A stretch of 62,426 nucleotides of DNA from Streptomyces sp. I05A-00742 (GCF_013055795.1 NZ_JABETO010000022.1:40201-102626); one strand, 5' to 3'; counted from the stretch's first letter, positions 50,815 to 59,877 are shown. Notes: generated by a model from the sequence alone, not told the origin. Made by a program: numbers and translations.

Positions 50815-52329
50815 TCAGCCCTCTCCGGGGTCCAGGGGCGGTGAGGTCACTCCGCAGTGGTACGCGCACTCCGGGTGGCAGGCCCCGCGCCGGGGCTCCC
50901 GGATCGTCGTCCACGCCAGTACGGCGCCGGCCACCAGCGCCGCGGCGCACCACACCATGGCCCGCCGGAAGGCGCTCCCGAACGCGTCGGGGTCGCGGTA
51001 CGCCTCGGGGCCCATCCCGGCGAGCAGCGGCAGGGCGGCCACCGCGACCAGGCCCGCCGCCCGGGCCGCCGCGTTGTTGATGCCGCTGGCCAGGCCCGCG
51101 CGGCCGACGTCCACCGAGGCGAGCACGGTCGCGGTGAGCGGGGCGACCAGCGCGACCATGCCCAGGCCGAGGACGAGCAGGGCGGGCAGCACGTCCCGCC
51201 AGTACACCGCGCCCGCTCCGGCGCGCGTCATCAGGAGCATGCCCGCCGCGCACAGCAGCGGTCCCACGGTCAGCGGCAGCCGGGGGCCGATCGTCTGCCC
51301 GAGCCGGCCGGCGCGGGAGGACAGCAGCAGCATCAGGACGGTGGTGGGCAGCAGTGCCGTGCCCGCCACCAGCGCGGACCAGCCGGCGACGATCTGGAAC
51401 TGGAGGACGGAGAGGAAGAAGAAGCCGCCGAACGCCGCGTACACGCAGACCGTGACCGCGTTGACCGCGGAGAACGTCCTGATGGAGAAGATGCCGGGCG
51501 GCAGCATCGGGTCGGCGATCCGCCCCTCGACGCGCACGAAGAGGACGCCGAGCAGCACTCCGGCCACCGCGGGGACGATGACCTGCGGGGACACTCCCCG
51601 GTCGGGGGCGGCGATGAGGGCGTAGGTCACCAGGCCGAGGGCCAGGGCGCCGAGGGCGGCGCCGGCCGCGTCGAAACGGCCGTGGGCGGCGGGGTCCCTG
51701 GTCTCCGGGACGTGCCGCAGGGCCACGGGGACGCACACCGCGGCGACCGGCAGGTTGATCAGGAAGACCCAGCGCCAGCCCGGCCCGTCCACCAGCCAGC
51801 CGCCGACGAACGGGCCGACCGCGGACGCCACCCCGCCCAGTCCGGACCAGGCGCCGACCGCGGCCGCCCGGTCGTCGGGGCGGAAGACGGACTGGAGCAT
51901 GGCGAGGGACCCGGGGGTGAGCAGGGCCCCGCCGACGCCCTGGAGGGCGCGGGCGGCGACCAGCACCCCGGCGTCGGGGGCGAGGCCGCACAGCAGGGAG
52001 GCGAGCGCGAACCACACCACTCCGACGACGAACACCCGCCGCCGCCCGAACCGGTCGCCGAGCGAGCCGCCGAGCAGGATCAGCCCGGCGAGGGTGAGCA
52101 TGTAGGCGTTCACGGTCCACTGGAGGACGGGGAGGTCGGCCCCGAGGTCGGCGCCGATGTGCGGCAGGGCGACGTTGACGACGGTGCTGTCCAGCATGGC
52201 CATGCCCGAGCCGAGGACGGCCGTGAGCAGCACGAAGCGTCCCGTGGCTGTGCCCATCCGGATGCCGGGACCCTCCGCGGGCCGGACGCCGGGGGCCGTC
52301 GCCTCGCGCTCCCGTTCGGAATCGCTCAT
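50815..52329 (-). CDS. MFS drug exporter, EmrB/QacA (DHA2) type
   Basis: A 504-residue transporter with about 14 transmembrane helices. Early motif MLDSTVVNVALPHIGADLG, motif A-like GGSLGDRFGRRRVFVVG, then RALQGVGGALLTPGSLAML and motif C VGPFVGGWLVDGPGWRWVF. Likely a proton-driven drug or metabolite exporter. The ATG at 52329 is chosen over an upstream start for lack of extra conservation. It lies between fbaA and the DUF3151 gene, each with its own terminator, so it is probably monocistronic. Confidence 0.93.
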   Translation of the reverse strand: MSDSEREREATAPGVRPAEGPGIRMGTATGRFVLLTAVLGSGMAMLDSTVVNVALPHIGADLGADLPVLQWTVNAYMLTLAGLILLGGSLGDRFGRRRVFVVGVVWFALASLLCGLAPDAGVLVAARALQGVGGALLTPGSLAMLQSVFRPDDRAAAVGAWSGLGGVASAVGPFVGGWLVDGPGWRWVFLINLPVAAVCVPVALRHVPETRDPAAHGRFDAAGAALGALALGLVTYALIAAPDRGVSPQVIVPAVAGVLLGVLFVRVEGRIADPMLPPGIFSIRTFSAVNAVTVCVYAAFGGFFFLSVLQFQIVAGWSALVAGTALLPTTVLMLLLSSRAGRLGQTIGPRLPLTVGPLLCAAGMLLMTRAGAGAVYWRDVLPALLVLGLGMVALVAPLTATVLASVDVGRAGLASGINNAAARAAGLVAVAALPLLAGMGPEAYRDPDAFGSAFRRAMVWCAAALVAGAVLAWTTIREPRRGACHPECAYHCGVTSPPLDPGEG

Positions 52330-52370
52330 GGTCCGATCGTCCCCCGGCGGTGGGTGGGCGGCCATGCGAA

Positions 52371-52395
52371 GGGGCCCGGCACATGGCCGGGCCCC
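52371..52395 (-). terminator. Terminator of fbaA
   Basis: GGGGCCCGGC and GCCGGGCCCC form a perfect 10-bp stem with a 5-nt loop just after the fbaA stop codon. Confidence 0.88.
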
Positions 52396-52413
52396 TCGAC
52401 GCTCGCGCGGTGA

Positions 52414-53436
52414 CTACTTGAGCTTGGTGCCCGTGGCCCGCAGGTCGGCGCAGGCCTTGGTGACGCGCTCGGCCATGCTCGCCTCGGCCAGCTTGCCCCA
52501 GGTGCGCGGGTCGTAGGTCTTCTTGTTGCCGACCTCGCCGTCGACCTTGAGGACGCCGTCGTAGTTCTTGAACATGTGCGCCGCCACCGGGCGGGTGAAG
52601 GCGTACTGGGTGTCGGTGTCCAGGTTCATCTTCACGACGCCGTTCTCCAGCGCGGTGCGGATCTCCTCCTCGGTGGAGCCGGAGCCGCCGTGGAAGACGA
52701 AGTCGAACGGGTCCTGCTTGCCGTGCTTGGCGGCGATGCCGTCCTGGAGGTCGCGGAGCAGCTCGGGGCGGAGCACGACGTTGCCCGGCTTGTAGACGCC
52801 GTGGACGTTGCCGAAGGAGGCGGCCAGCAGGTAGCGGCCCTTCTCGCCCAGGCCCAGGGCCTCGGCGGTCTTCTCGACGTCGGCGACGGTGGTGTACAGC
52901 GAGTCGTTGATCTCGTGGGTGACGCCGTCCTCCTCGCCACCGGTCGGGGTGATCTCGACCTCAAGGATGATCTTCGCCTTGACGGCCTCGGCGAGCAGTT
53001 CCTTGGCGATGGCCAGGTTCTCATCGAGCTTCTCGGCGGAGCCGTCCCACATGTGGGACTGGAACAGCGGGTTCTGCCCGGCGGCCACGCGCTCCTGGGA
53101 GACCTTCAGCAGCGGACGGACGTAGCCGTCCAGCTTGTCCTTGGGGCAGTGGTCGGTGTGCAGCGCAATGTTGACCGGGTACTTCTTGGCCACGACGTGC
53201 GCGAACTCGGCCAGCGCGACGGCGCCGGAGACCATGTCCTTGCTGTACTGGCCGCCCAGGAACTCCGCGCCGCCGGTGGAGATCTGGATGATGCCGTCGC
53301 TCTCCGCCTCGGCGAAGCCGCGCAGCGCGGCGTGCAGAGTCTGCGTCGAGGTCACATTGATGGCCGGGTAGGCGAACTTGCCTGCCTTCGCCCGGTCGAG
53401 CATCTCGTTGTAGACCTCGGGGGTTGCGATGGGCAT
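52414..53436 (-). CDS. fbaA: Class II fructose-bisphosphate aldolase
   Basis: A 340-residue zinc-dependent aldolase of glycolysis. ALHTDHCPKDK carries zinc-site histidine and the catalytic region, GNVHGVYKPGNVVLRP and FHGGSGSTEEEI supply further ligands and the phosphate-binding loop. Length and sequence fit FbaA along the whole protein. It is monocistronic, with AGGAGCGGA before the ATG, a strong terminator after it, and the parS palindrome upstream. Confidence 0.98.
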   Translation of the reverse strand: MPIATPEVYNEMLDRAKAGKFAYPAINVTSTQTLHAALRGFAEAESDGIIQISTGGAEFLGGQYSKDMVSGAVALAEFAHVVAKKYPVNIALHTDHCPKDKLDGYVRPLLKVSQERVAAGQNPLFQSHMWDGSAEKLDENLAIAKELLAEAVKAKIILEVEITPTGGEEDGVTHEINDSLYTTVADVEKTAEALGLGEKGRYLLAASFGNVHGVYKPGNVVLRPELLRDLQDGIAAKHGKQDPFDFVFHGGSGSTEEEIRTALENGVVKMNLDTDTQYAFTRPVAAHMFKNYDGVLKVDGEVGNKKTYDPRTWGKLAEASMAERVTKACADLRATGTKLK

Positions 53437-53564
53437 CTGTCCGCTCCTCGTGATGTGCGCGGGTGGGCTGCTGGGTGCCCTGACCTAGGGGGCGACGTTC
53501 ATCGTCGTCCCCATCTTCCCAGACTCCCCGAATTGCTCCACATGGTGCATCCCCGCGGTAACGG

Positions 53565-53604
53565 CGACGGGCGCGTGGTTTCACGTGAAACCACGCGCCC
53601 GTCG
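53565..53604. promoter_or_regulatory. parS centromere-like site inside a 40-bp perfect palindrome
   Basis: The centre is TGGTTTCACGTGAAACCA (53576-53593), which contains the ParB-binding consensus GTTTCACGTGAAAC. The symmetry continues outward without a mismatch for 20 bp on each side (CGACGGGCGC arm). ParB spreads from such sites to organise oriC-proximal DNA during sporulation. The outer arms also make a stem that can terminate pyrE transcription. It lies 25 bp past the pyrE stop. Confidence 0.9.
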
Positions 53605-53629
53605 TCGACGCCCTGGGAAAAACCGCAGG

Positions 53630-54166
53630 TCAGGCCAGGTCGAGGTCCCCGAGCCGGTAACCGGTGACATAGCGCAGACCGGCGTCCGCGATGGCCTGGG
53701 CGGCCCCGCGGTCGACGATCGTCGCCACGGCGACGACCTCGGCACCGGCCTCGCGCGCCGCCTCCACGGCGGTCAGCGGCGAACCGCCGGTGGTGGAGGT
53801 GTCCTCGACGATCAGCACCCGGCGGCCCGTGATGTCGGGGCCCTCGATCCGGCGCTGCATACCGTGCGTCTTCTGCGCCTTGCGGACGACGAAGGCGTCC
53901 AGCGTGCGGCCGCGGGCGGCGGCGGCGTGCAGCATCGAGGTGGCGACCGGGTCGGCGCCCAGGGTCAGCCCGCCCACGGCGTCGTACTCCAGGTCGGCGG
54001 TGGCGTCGAGCATCACCTGGCCGACCAGCGGCGCCGCCTGGGCGTCCAGGGTGATCCGGCGCAGGTCGATGTAGTAGTCGGCCTCCTTGCCGGAGGAGAG
54101 GGTCACCTTGCCGTGGACCACGGCCTTGTCCTTGATCTGCTGAAGCAGGGCGTCACGCGCGTTCAT
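53630..54166 (-). CDS. pyrE: Orotate phosphoribosyltransferase
   Basis: A 178-residue PyrE, making OMP from orotate and PRPP. The PRPP-binding signature VLIVEDTSTTGGSPL is in place, with GKEADYYIDLRRITL and VRKAQKTHG (catalytic lysine region) before it. Slightly shorter than E. coli PyrE, as usual in actinobacteria. It follows the aldose-epimerase gene by 10 bp, so they are probably cotranscribed. Confidence 0.97.
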   Translation of the reverse strand: MNARDALLQQIKDKAVVHGKVTLSSGKEADYYIDLRRITLDAQAAPLVGQVMLDATADLEYDAVGGLTLGADPVATSMLHAAAARGRTLDAFVVRKAQKTHGMQRRIEGPDITGRRVLIVEDTSTTGGSPLTAVEAAREAGAEVVAVATIVDRGAAQAIADAGLRYVTGYRLGDLDLA

Positions 54167-54176
54167 GGGGTCGAGC

Positions 54177-54971
54177 CTATGCCAGGACCCGCCAGGTCCA
54201 GGTGGTGGAGATTTCCAGGGGGTCGATGGGGGTGACCAGGCGCGGCAGGGTGTTCAGCCCGTTGGGCGGACCGGACTGCGGCTCGACGCAGACGGCCTCG
54301 TCCTGCTCGTCGTAGACGACGACCCACTCGGCCCGGCTGGTGACGGTCAGCTCCAGGGCGCCCGGCCAGGTGAGCGTCACGCGCACCCCGTCCGGCATCC
54401 CGAAGCAGTCGTCCCAGGGGCCGGGCTTCGGGTCGATGCGGCGCCCGGTGGGGAGGTGGTCCTCGCCGCGCTCCTCCTGCCAGGCGGCAGCGAAACCGAG
54501 CTCGACATCACCGCCGGTGCCGAGGTTGCGCAGGAACCAGGGGTGCCAGCCGGCCTGGGCCGGGAACGAGTCCGTGGCCGCCTCGACGCCCATGGTCAGG
54601 GTCAGGGAATCCTCGGCCAGCTCCGCCAACTGGGTGACGCGGCCGGGGTACGGCCAGGGGTCGGCGAGGTCGTAGGTGAACGCGGCGAAGGCGTCCTCGG
54701 CGCGGGAGACGCGCCAGGCCGTGTCCCGTCCGGTGCCGTGGATGGCGTGCGGAGGGTGGTTGACGGGCATCTGGTGCGTCTCGGCGCCGTTGCGGAAGCG
54801 GCCGTTCTCGATGCGGCCGCACCAGGGGACCATGGGGAAGGCCCCGTACTTCGGGCCCTGCCGGAGGAGTTCGGTCCCGCCCACGCGGAGGCTGGAGAGG
54901 CGGCAGCCGTGCTCCGCGTCCACGGTCGCTTCGGCGTTGCCTGCGGTCAGTTTCGTCTGAGCGTTGGTCAC
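54177..54971 (-). CDS. Aldose 1-epimerase-like protein (galactose mutarotase fold)
   Basis: A 264-residue protein of the galactose mutarotase-like beta-sandwich. GCRLSSLRVGGTELLRQ, YGAFPMVPWCGRIENGRF and HAIHGTGRDTAWRV hold the expected catalytic histidine pattern, and SFPAQAGWHPWFLRN follows. It would interconvert alpha and beta anomers of a hexose or hexose phosphate. GTG start at 54971. It lies between pyrE and the SRPBCC gene in one probable operon. Confidence 0.92.
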   Translation of the reverse strand: MTNAQTKLTAGNAEATVDAEHGCRLSSLRVGGTELLRQGPKYGAFPMVPWCGRIENGRFRNGAETHQMPVNHPPHAIHGTGRDTAWRVSRAEDAFAAFTYDLADPWPYPGRVTQLAELAEDSLTLTMGVEAATDSFPAQAGWHPWFLRNLGTGGDVELGFAAAWQEERGEDHLPTGRRIDPKPGPWDDCFGMPDGVRVTLTWPGALELTVTSRAEWVVVYDEQDEAVCVEPQSGPPNGLNTLPRLVTPIDPLEISTTWTWRVLA

Positions 54972-55021
54972 GTCATCGACGATAGGCGCGCGTCGGCGGC
55001 GACACGCGCCGAGCACCACCG

Positions 55022-55789
55022 TCAGCGCCGGCGGCGCAGCACCCGTCCCACGACCACCGCCGAGGCGAGGGCCACGGCCGCCGCGGGGGCCGCCCAGCGC
55101 AGGGCCGCCCGGCCGGTCGTGGTCTCGGGCGCGGGGACCGGCGCGTACCGGCCGCGCGGCGGGGCGTGGTCGACCTCCTCCGCGCTGCGGCCGATCATCG
55201 TCCGGCGCGCGTGGGCCGCCTCGGCCGGCGGCTCGTCGTCCACCACGACCTCGTCGGCGGCGACGAAGGCCTCGTCGTCCTCCAGGGGCGGCAGTTCCTC
55301 CCGCAGCGCCGCGTCCCGCACCTCCTGCGCCAGCTCCTCGGAGAGCGCCGTGGTGAAGCGGTCCAGCAGCCGGCGGGCCGTTCCCTCCACCGTCCGGTCG
55401 TCGAACTCGGCCAGCCGGCCGGCGCGGGCGACGGTGCCGGAGCAGGCCACCCGGGTGCCGCCGGGCGCCTCTTCGGGCAGGGCGCTCAGGGTGAGCGACA
55501 CGGTGGCGGAGCCGCGCGCCTCCGTGCCCTCGGCCGACAGCTCGTACGCGCCGTCGTGCTCGGTCAGCCGGAGCGTCCCCCGGTAGGTGATCGTCGAACC
55601 GCCGATGCGCAGCCGCAGCCGGCCGGCCACCGTGATGCCGGTGCCCGTACCCGCCGCCGCATCGCCCGCATCACCCGTCCCACCCGCATCCTGCTGCAGA
55701 CCCGGGACGCACCGGGCCACGCGGGCGGGGTCGGACAGGGCCCGCCGGACGTCGCCGACGGGAAACGGAACGAAAACCTCGTGCTCCAT
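55022..55789 (-). CDS. SRPBCC (CoxG-like) domain protein with a C-terminal membrane anchor
   Basis: A 255-residue protein. Residues 1-145 match the CoxG/SRPBCC fold (MEHEVFVPFPVGDVRRALSDPARVARCVPGLQ, then RFTTALSEELAQEV), a hydrophobic-pocket domain. An acidic linker (PLEDDEAFVAADEVVVDDEPPAE) and Arg/Pro-rich stretch lead to a single C-terminal transmembrane helix ending VLRRRR. A tail-anchored ligand-binding protein is the straightforward reading. CoxG homologues help deliver CO dehydrogenase to the membrane, but no such enzyme is nearby. It is 50 bp upstream of the epimerase. Confidence 0.88.
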   Translation of the reverse strand: MEHEVFVPFPVGDVRRALSDPARVARCVPGLQQDAGGTGDAGDAAAGTGTGITVAGRLRLRIGGSTITYRGTLRLTEHDGAYELSAEGTEARGSATVSLTLSALPEEAPGGTRVACSGTVARAGRLAEFDDRTVEGTARRLLDRFTTALSEELAQEVRDAALREELPPLEDDEAFVAADEVVVDDEPPAEAAHARRTMIGRSAEEVDHAPPRGRYAPVPAPETTTGRAALRWAAPAAAVALASAVVVGRVLRRRR

Positions 55790-55930
55790 GGCAAGCGAGC
55801 CTACCCACCGGGTTCCTCACCAGGCACTCCCCGGTCGAATCCGATCGAACTTTCCGGTGGAAGGCGGCCATTCGTCGACCGGGAGCCGACCGGACCGGCC
55901 CCGAGCGGGCCGGTCCGGCACCGGACGGGA

Positions 55931-56581
55931 TCAGTCCGCGACCGTGAAGCGCTTGCCGACGTGGCGCGGCTTCTCGATCTCGTCGACGAGGGCGACCGCG
56001 TAGTCCTCCGCGGAGATGCGGCTCTTGCCGTTCTCGTCGACGACCAGGTCGTCGAGGCCCGTGCGGTAGGTGCCGGTGCGCTCGCCGGGCTCGATCAGAC
56101 CGGCCGGGCTGAGGTTGGTCCAGCGCACGTCGGAGACCGTGCGGTAGTAGTCGAGCGCGTCGCCGTGGGCGTGCATGATCTGGAGCAGGAACTCCGGCAG
56201 CCCCTCCGTGTCCCAGACCTGCTTGCCGTCGGGGGTGCGCAGCGAGCCGGCGCCGCCGACCGCGATCAGCCGCGGGGCCGCGCCGCCGAGCGAACGCAGG
56301 CCCTCGACCAGGGACTTGGCGGCGGGGGTGATGGTGGCGACATGGCCGGGGCCGTCGCCGCCGCCGACCGCGCTGACGACGACGTCCTGGCCCTGGGCCG
56401 CGGCGGCGACGGACTGCGGATCGAGCACGTCGCCGGTGGTGACCGTGAGGTTGTCGTGCTGCTCGGTGAGCTTGGCGGGGTCACGGACGACGGCCGTCAC
56501 CCGGTGTCCGCGGTTCAGCGCCTCGCGCAGGACGCGGCTGCCGATCGTGCCGTTGGCGCCGAAGAGGGCGATCTTCGCCAT
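55931..56581 (-). CDS. NAD(P)-dependent reductase (NmrA/YwnB-like)
   Basis: A 216-residue atypical short-chain reductase. The Rossmann motif GANGTIGSRVLREAL is at the N-terminus, followed by TAVVRDPAKL, VVVSAVGGGDG and VRWTNLSPAGLIEPGERTG. Members of this family act as NAD(P)H-binding oxidoreductases or redox sensors. It lies 48 bp downstream of the DsbA-like gene in one operon, divergent from the AraC regulator, which suggests a thiol or quinone stress response. Confidence 0.92.
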   Translation of the reverse strand: MAKIALFGANGTIGSRVLREALNRGHRVTAVVRDPAKLTEQHDNLTVTTGDVLDPQSVAAAAQGQDVVVSAVGGGDGPGHVATITPAAKSLVEGLRSLGGAAPRLIAVGGAGSLRTPDGKQVWDTEGLPEFLLQIMHAHGDALDYYRTVSDVRWTNLSPAGLIEPGERTGTYRTGLDDLVVDENGKSRISAEDYAVALVDEIEKPRHVGKRFTVAD

Positions 56582-56629
56582 GGGAATCTCCTGAAGAAGA
56601 AGTGGGGTGGGGAAGGGGAAAGAGGGGTG

Positions 56630-57310
56630 CTACGCGCCGGTTCCATGCTCGTCGAGAGCACGGGTCAGCGCCTGCGCGGAGGTCGCGGGGCCGCCGAGCC
56701 GCCGCACCCCGCCGTCGGCCGTGTGCAGCAGCAGGGTGGGGAAGCTGTCCACACCGAGCCGCCGGACCTCGCGGAAGCCGGCCAGGGCCTCCTGCCGGGT
56801 GCCGGGCAGGGCGTACGCGGCGACGGCGTCGTCCCCGTCCAGGCCGGCGCCCTCGGCGACGGCCTTCAGGGTGGCCGGGTCGGACAGGCTCCGCCCGTCC
56901 CGGTACCAGGCGCGCTGGAGCGCCCCGGCGAGTTCGAGCGTCCTGCCGCCGGGGCCGCCGGGGGCGTCCCCGGGCACCTGCCGGGCCAGGGCGACCAGCG
57001 CGGTCGCGGCGTCGGCGGAGTCGAGGACGGTCGTGCCCTCCGCCACCGCGCGGGAGTACGCCTCGCCGAAGACCGCACCCGTGAGCTCGGCGATCCGGGC
57101 GTCCGACTGCGGGATGTACGAGGCGTAGGCGCCCACCGGCTGGGCGCGGGCCCCGGTGAACAGACCGCCGCTCACCACCCGCAGGTCGAGCCGGTCGGCG
57201 TTCACGGCCGCGAACTCGCGGACGGTGGGGCCGAAGCCGTAGCACCAGCCGCAGTAGGCGTCGAATGCGTAGGTGACCGTCAGCCGCCGCTGCCGTGCCA
57301 TGGCGTTCAC
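56630..57310 (-). CDS. DsbA family thioredoxin-fold protein
   Basis: A 226-residue cytoplasmic DsbA-like (FrnE/2-hydroxychromene isomerase type) protein: VTYAFDAYCGWCYGFGPTVREF holds the CGWC redox pair, and the cis-proline loop is in VDSFPTLLLHT. No signal peptide. The GTG at 57310 has an AAGGAGAACGAG site and adds three residues before an internal ATG (57301). First gene of a two-gene operon with the NAD(P)-dependent reductase. Confidence 0.92.
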   Translation of the reverse strand: MNAMARQRRLTVTYAFDAYCGWCYGFGPTVREFAAVNADRLDLRVVSGGLFTGARAQPVGAYASYIPQSDARIAELTGAVFGEAYSRAVAEGTTVLDSADAATALVALARQVPGDAPGGPGGRTLELAGALQRAWYRDGRSLSDPATLKAVAEGAGLDGDDAVAAYALPGTRQEALAGFREVRRLGVDSFPTLLLHTADGGVRRLGGPATSAQALTRALDEHGTGA

Positions 57311-57338
57311 CTCGTTCTCCTTCAGTCGTTGCTTGTGA

Positions 57339-57354
57339 AATCACTGTGGTGATT
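57339..57354. promoter_or_regulatory. Candidate operator in the dsbA-like/araC divergent region
   Basis: AATCAC-TGTG-GTGATT is a perfect 6-bp inverted repeat with a 4-bp spacer, centred about 35 bp upstream of the dsbA-like start and 60-90 bp upstream of the araC start. Confidence 0.5.
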
Positions 57355-57433
57355 GACTACAACGCTAAGTCGGTACGAAGCGTCCATCCAGGTACGATCG
57401 GGTCTCCTCATGGTGAAAAAAGGACACGCCGGC

Positions 57434-58312
57434 ATGGCCGACGCCTCCGAGATCGTCGAGCTCACCTACCGGCCCCCGCCCGGCACCCCCCAGGGCATCG
57501 AGGTGATGACCGTCGCCGAGCTGCGCGCCCGGGCGCCCGAGGGGCTGCTGTCCCGGCCGCAGCGGCTCGACTTCCACCAGCTCGTCGTCGTGGACGCGGG
57601 CGCCACCTCCCACACGGTGGACTTCACGGGCTACTGGCTGACCGAGGGCTCGGTGCTCTGGGTGCGCCCCGGCCAGGTGCAGAGCTTCGGGGACGCCGAC
57701 CGGATCGAGGGCACGGTGATCCTCGTCCAGCCGGGCTTCCTGCCGCCCGGCTCCGCCGTCGCGGCGCTGGCCGACGACCCGTTCCACCCGGTGCTGTGGC
57801 AGCCGGTGGGCACCGACCGCGAGGCGGTGACCTGCGCGGTCCACCATCTCGCGGCCGACTTCCGCACCGGCGCGGGCCTGCCCGCCGACGTCCACGCCGA
57901 GGTGCTGCGGCACCTGCTCTCCGTGCTGGTGCTCCGGCTGGGCCACCTCACGGCGCCGGTGGGCAGCCGCGTCCCGGCGCCCGGGGACGCGTTCGTCCGC
58001 TTCCGCGCGGCGGTGGAACGGGACTTCGCGACCACCCACCGGGTCGCCGACTACGCCCGCGCCCTCGGCTACGCGCCGCGCACGCTCTCCCGGGCGACCC
58101 TGGCCGCGGCCGGGGTCGGGGCGAAGGAGTTCATCGACCGGCGGGTGGTGCTGGAGGCCAAGCGGCTGCTGGCCCATAGCGATCTGGCGGTGGTCCGGGT
58201 CGGGGAGCGCCTGGGCTTCGAGGACGCGGCGAACTTCTCGAAGTTCTTCCAGCAGCGGACCGGGGTGGCGCCGGGCGCGTTCCGCGAGACGGTGCGCCGC
58301 CCCGGGGTGTAG
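57434..58312 (+). CDS. AraC family transcriptional regulator
   Basis: A 292-residue regulator (27 codons longer if an earlier start is used; ATG 57410 and GTG 57413 are also possible). The N-terminal cupin-like sensing domain (DFHQLVVVDAGATSHTVDF, WVRPGQVQSF) is followed by two helix-turn-helix motifs (HRVADYARALGYAPRTLSRATLAAAG and VVRVGERLGFEDAANFSKFFQQRTGVAPGAFRE). I favour the ATG at 57434 because AAAGGA lies about 10 nt upstream. It is divergent from the DsbA/reductase operon and is its likely regulator. Confidence 0.92.
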   Translation: MADASEIVELTYRPPPGTPQGIEVMTVAELRARAPEGLLSRPQRLDFHQLVVVDAGATSHTVDFTGYWLTEGSVLWVRPGQVQSFGDADRIEGTVILVQPGFLPPGSAVAALADDPFHPVLWQPVGTDREAVTCAVHHLAADFRTGAGLPADVHAEVLRHLLSVLVLRLGHLTAPVGSRVPAPGDAFVRFRAAVERDFATTHRVADYARALGYAPRTLSRATLAAAGVGAKEFIDRRVVLEAKRLLAHSDLAVVRVGERLGFEDAANFSKFFQQRTGVAPGAFRETVRRPGV

Positions 58313-58325
58313 GGCCGGCGGCGGC

Positions 58326-59828
58326 TCACTCCCCGTAGCGGGGGTGCATCAGCGTGGACGGCGGCTCCCCGGCCCCGTCCGGCCGGGCGACGCCCCGCGC
58401 CCCGGCGCCGGACACCTCCGGCAGCCCGGCGCCGTCCGGGTCCCGGGCGGCCAGCACGAACCCCCACTCCTCCCCCGCGGCCCCGGCCCGGTACGGCTCG
58501 GTCGTCAGCCCCACCGACCGCAGGGTCGCGTCCACCGTCCAGAAGTCGTGCGGGCTCCCGGATGCGCTCCCAGCGTGCACGGCCGCGCGCCCGCCCTCCG
58601 CGAGCCACCGCGCCGTCAGCCCGTAGAACTCCTGCGAGTACAGCTTGGCGCCGCCCGGTCCCTCCGGCCCGGGCAGGTCGCCGATCACCACGTCGTAGGG
58701 CTCCTGGCCGGCGGAGATCCGCCGCAGCCAGGCGAAGGGGTCGGAGTGGACGACGGTGACCCGGGCGTCCTCGTAGGAGTCCCGGTTGAGCCGGCGCAGG
58801 CCGGGGTGGCTGCGGGCGAGGCGCACCACCGCCGTGTCGGGATCGACGACCGTCACTCCGGTCACGTCCGGGTGGCGCAGCACCTCGCGCAGGGCCATGC
58901 CGTCGCCGCCGCCGAGCACCAGGACGCGCCGGTGCGGGCCCGCCATCGCGGGGCGGACCAGCGCCTCGTGGTAGCGGGAGGACTCGCCGACGGCCCGCAG
59001 CCGCCCGTTCAGGAAGAGTGAGAGCGGCCGGCCGGCCGTACCGCCGCCGGTCAGGACGAGTTCCTGGAGCTCGGTGCGGACGGCGACCCGGATGTCCGCG
59101 CCGTAGACGGCGTGCCGGGCGGCCCGCTCGAACGGTCCTGTGAGCACCGAGCAGAGCGCGAGCAGGGCCAGGACCAGCACATTGGCGGCGGTCACCACCC
59201 GGCGGGCGCGGGTGCTCAGATCGCCGCGGAAGACCCAGAGCACCAGCGCCCCGCCGGCCACGGCGTTGATCGCGCCGGTGACCAGCGCGCCCGTCAGCTG
59301 GCCGAGCATCGGCAGCAGCAGGAACGGGAAGGCCAGCCCGCCGACCAGGGCGCCCACGTAGTCGGCGGCGAAGAGGTCGGCCACCGCGCCGCCGGCGTCC
59401 TGCCGCCGGACGCGCTGGATGAGGGTCATCAGCAGGGGCACTTCCGCCCCGATGAGCACCCCGATGACCAGCGAGAACACCACGAGCGCGGGCCATGCCC
59501 TGCCGTACCAGGCGAAGCAGGCGTAGAGCGCCATCGCCGACTGGCCGCCCACCAGGGCGAGCACCGCCTCCACGGCCGCGAACCCGAGCGCCGCCCGCCG
59601 CCGGAGGCGTTTGGCGAGCAGTGAGCCGACGCCCATGGCGAAGACCATCACCGACAGCACGACGGACGCCTGGGTGACGGAGTCACCGATGAGGTACGAG
59701 GCCAGGGCGACCAGTTCCAGCTCGTACACCAGGCCACAGGCGGCGCAGACGAAGACCGTGATCAGCACGAGGAGGCGGCCGAGCCCGGCCGGTACGGGCA
59801 GACGTGCGGGTACCGGTCGGTAGATCAT
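58326..59828 (-). CDS. Membrane-bound spermidine synthase-like protein
   Basis: A 500-residue fusion. The first 220 residues carry seven transmembrane helices (first: LLVLITVFVCAACGLVYELELVAL). Residues about 290-480 are a spermidine synthase-type methyltransferase fold with SAM motif VLVLGGGDGMALREVL, VVDPDTAVVRLARSH and VVIGDLPGPEG. The aminopropyltransferase acidic motif is DLPGPEGP, not the usual DSTDP, so spermidine formation is not certain. The C-terminal 45 residues are disordered. It lies 49 bp downstream of the DUF2617 gene and is probably cotranscribed. Confidence 0.9.
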   Translation of the reverse strand: MIYRPVPARLPVPAGLGRLLVLITVFVCAACGLVYELELVALASYLIGDSVTQASVVLSVMVFAMGVGSLLAKRLRRRAALGFAAVEAVLALVGGQSAMALYACFAWYGRAWPALVVFSLVIGVLIGAEVPLLMTLIQRVRRQDAGGAVADLFAADYVGALVGGLAFPFLLLPMLGQLTGALVTGAINAVAGGALVLWVFRGDLSTRARRVVTAANVLVLALLALCSVLTGPFERAARHAVYGADIRVAVRTELQELVLTGGGTAGRPLSLFLNGRLRAVGESSRYHEALVRPAMAGPHRRVLVLGGGDGMALREVLRHPDVTGVTVVDPDTAVVRLARSHPGLRRLNRDSYEDARVTVVHSDPFAWLRRISAGQEPYDVVIGDLPGPEGPGGAKLYSQEFYGLTARWLAEGGRAAVHAGSASGSPHDFWTVDATLRSVGLTTEPYRAGAAGEEWGFVLAARDPDGAGLPEVSGAGARGVARPDGAGEPPSTLMHPRYGE

Positions 59829-59877
59829 GCCGGAACGCTACGTCACGATCCGGCCACATCATGTCACCCACACGAGT

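Noticed and set aside
53565..53604. Plain intrinsic terminator of pyrE only
   Set aside because: The centre matches the parS consensus exactly, so a terminator-only reading does not explain the sequence, although it may also terminate.
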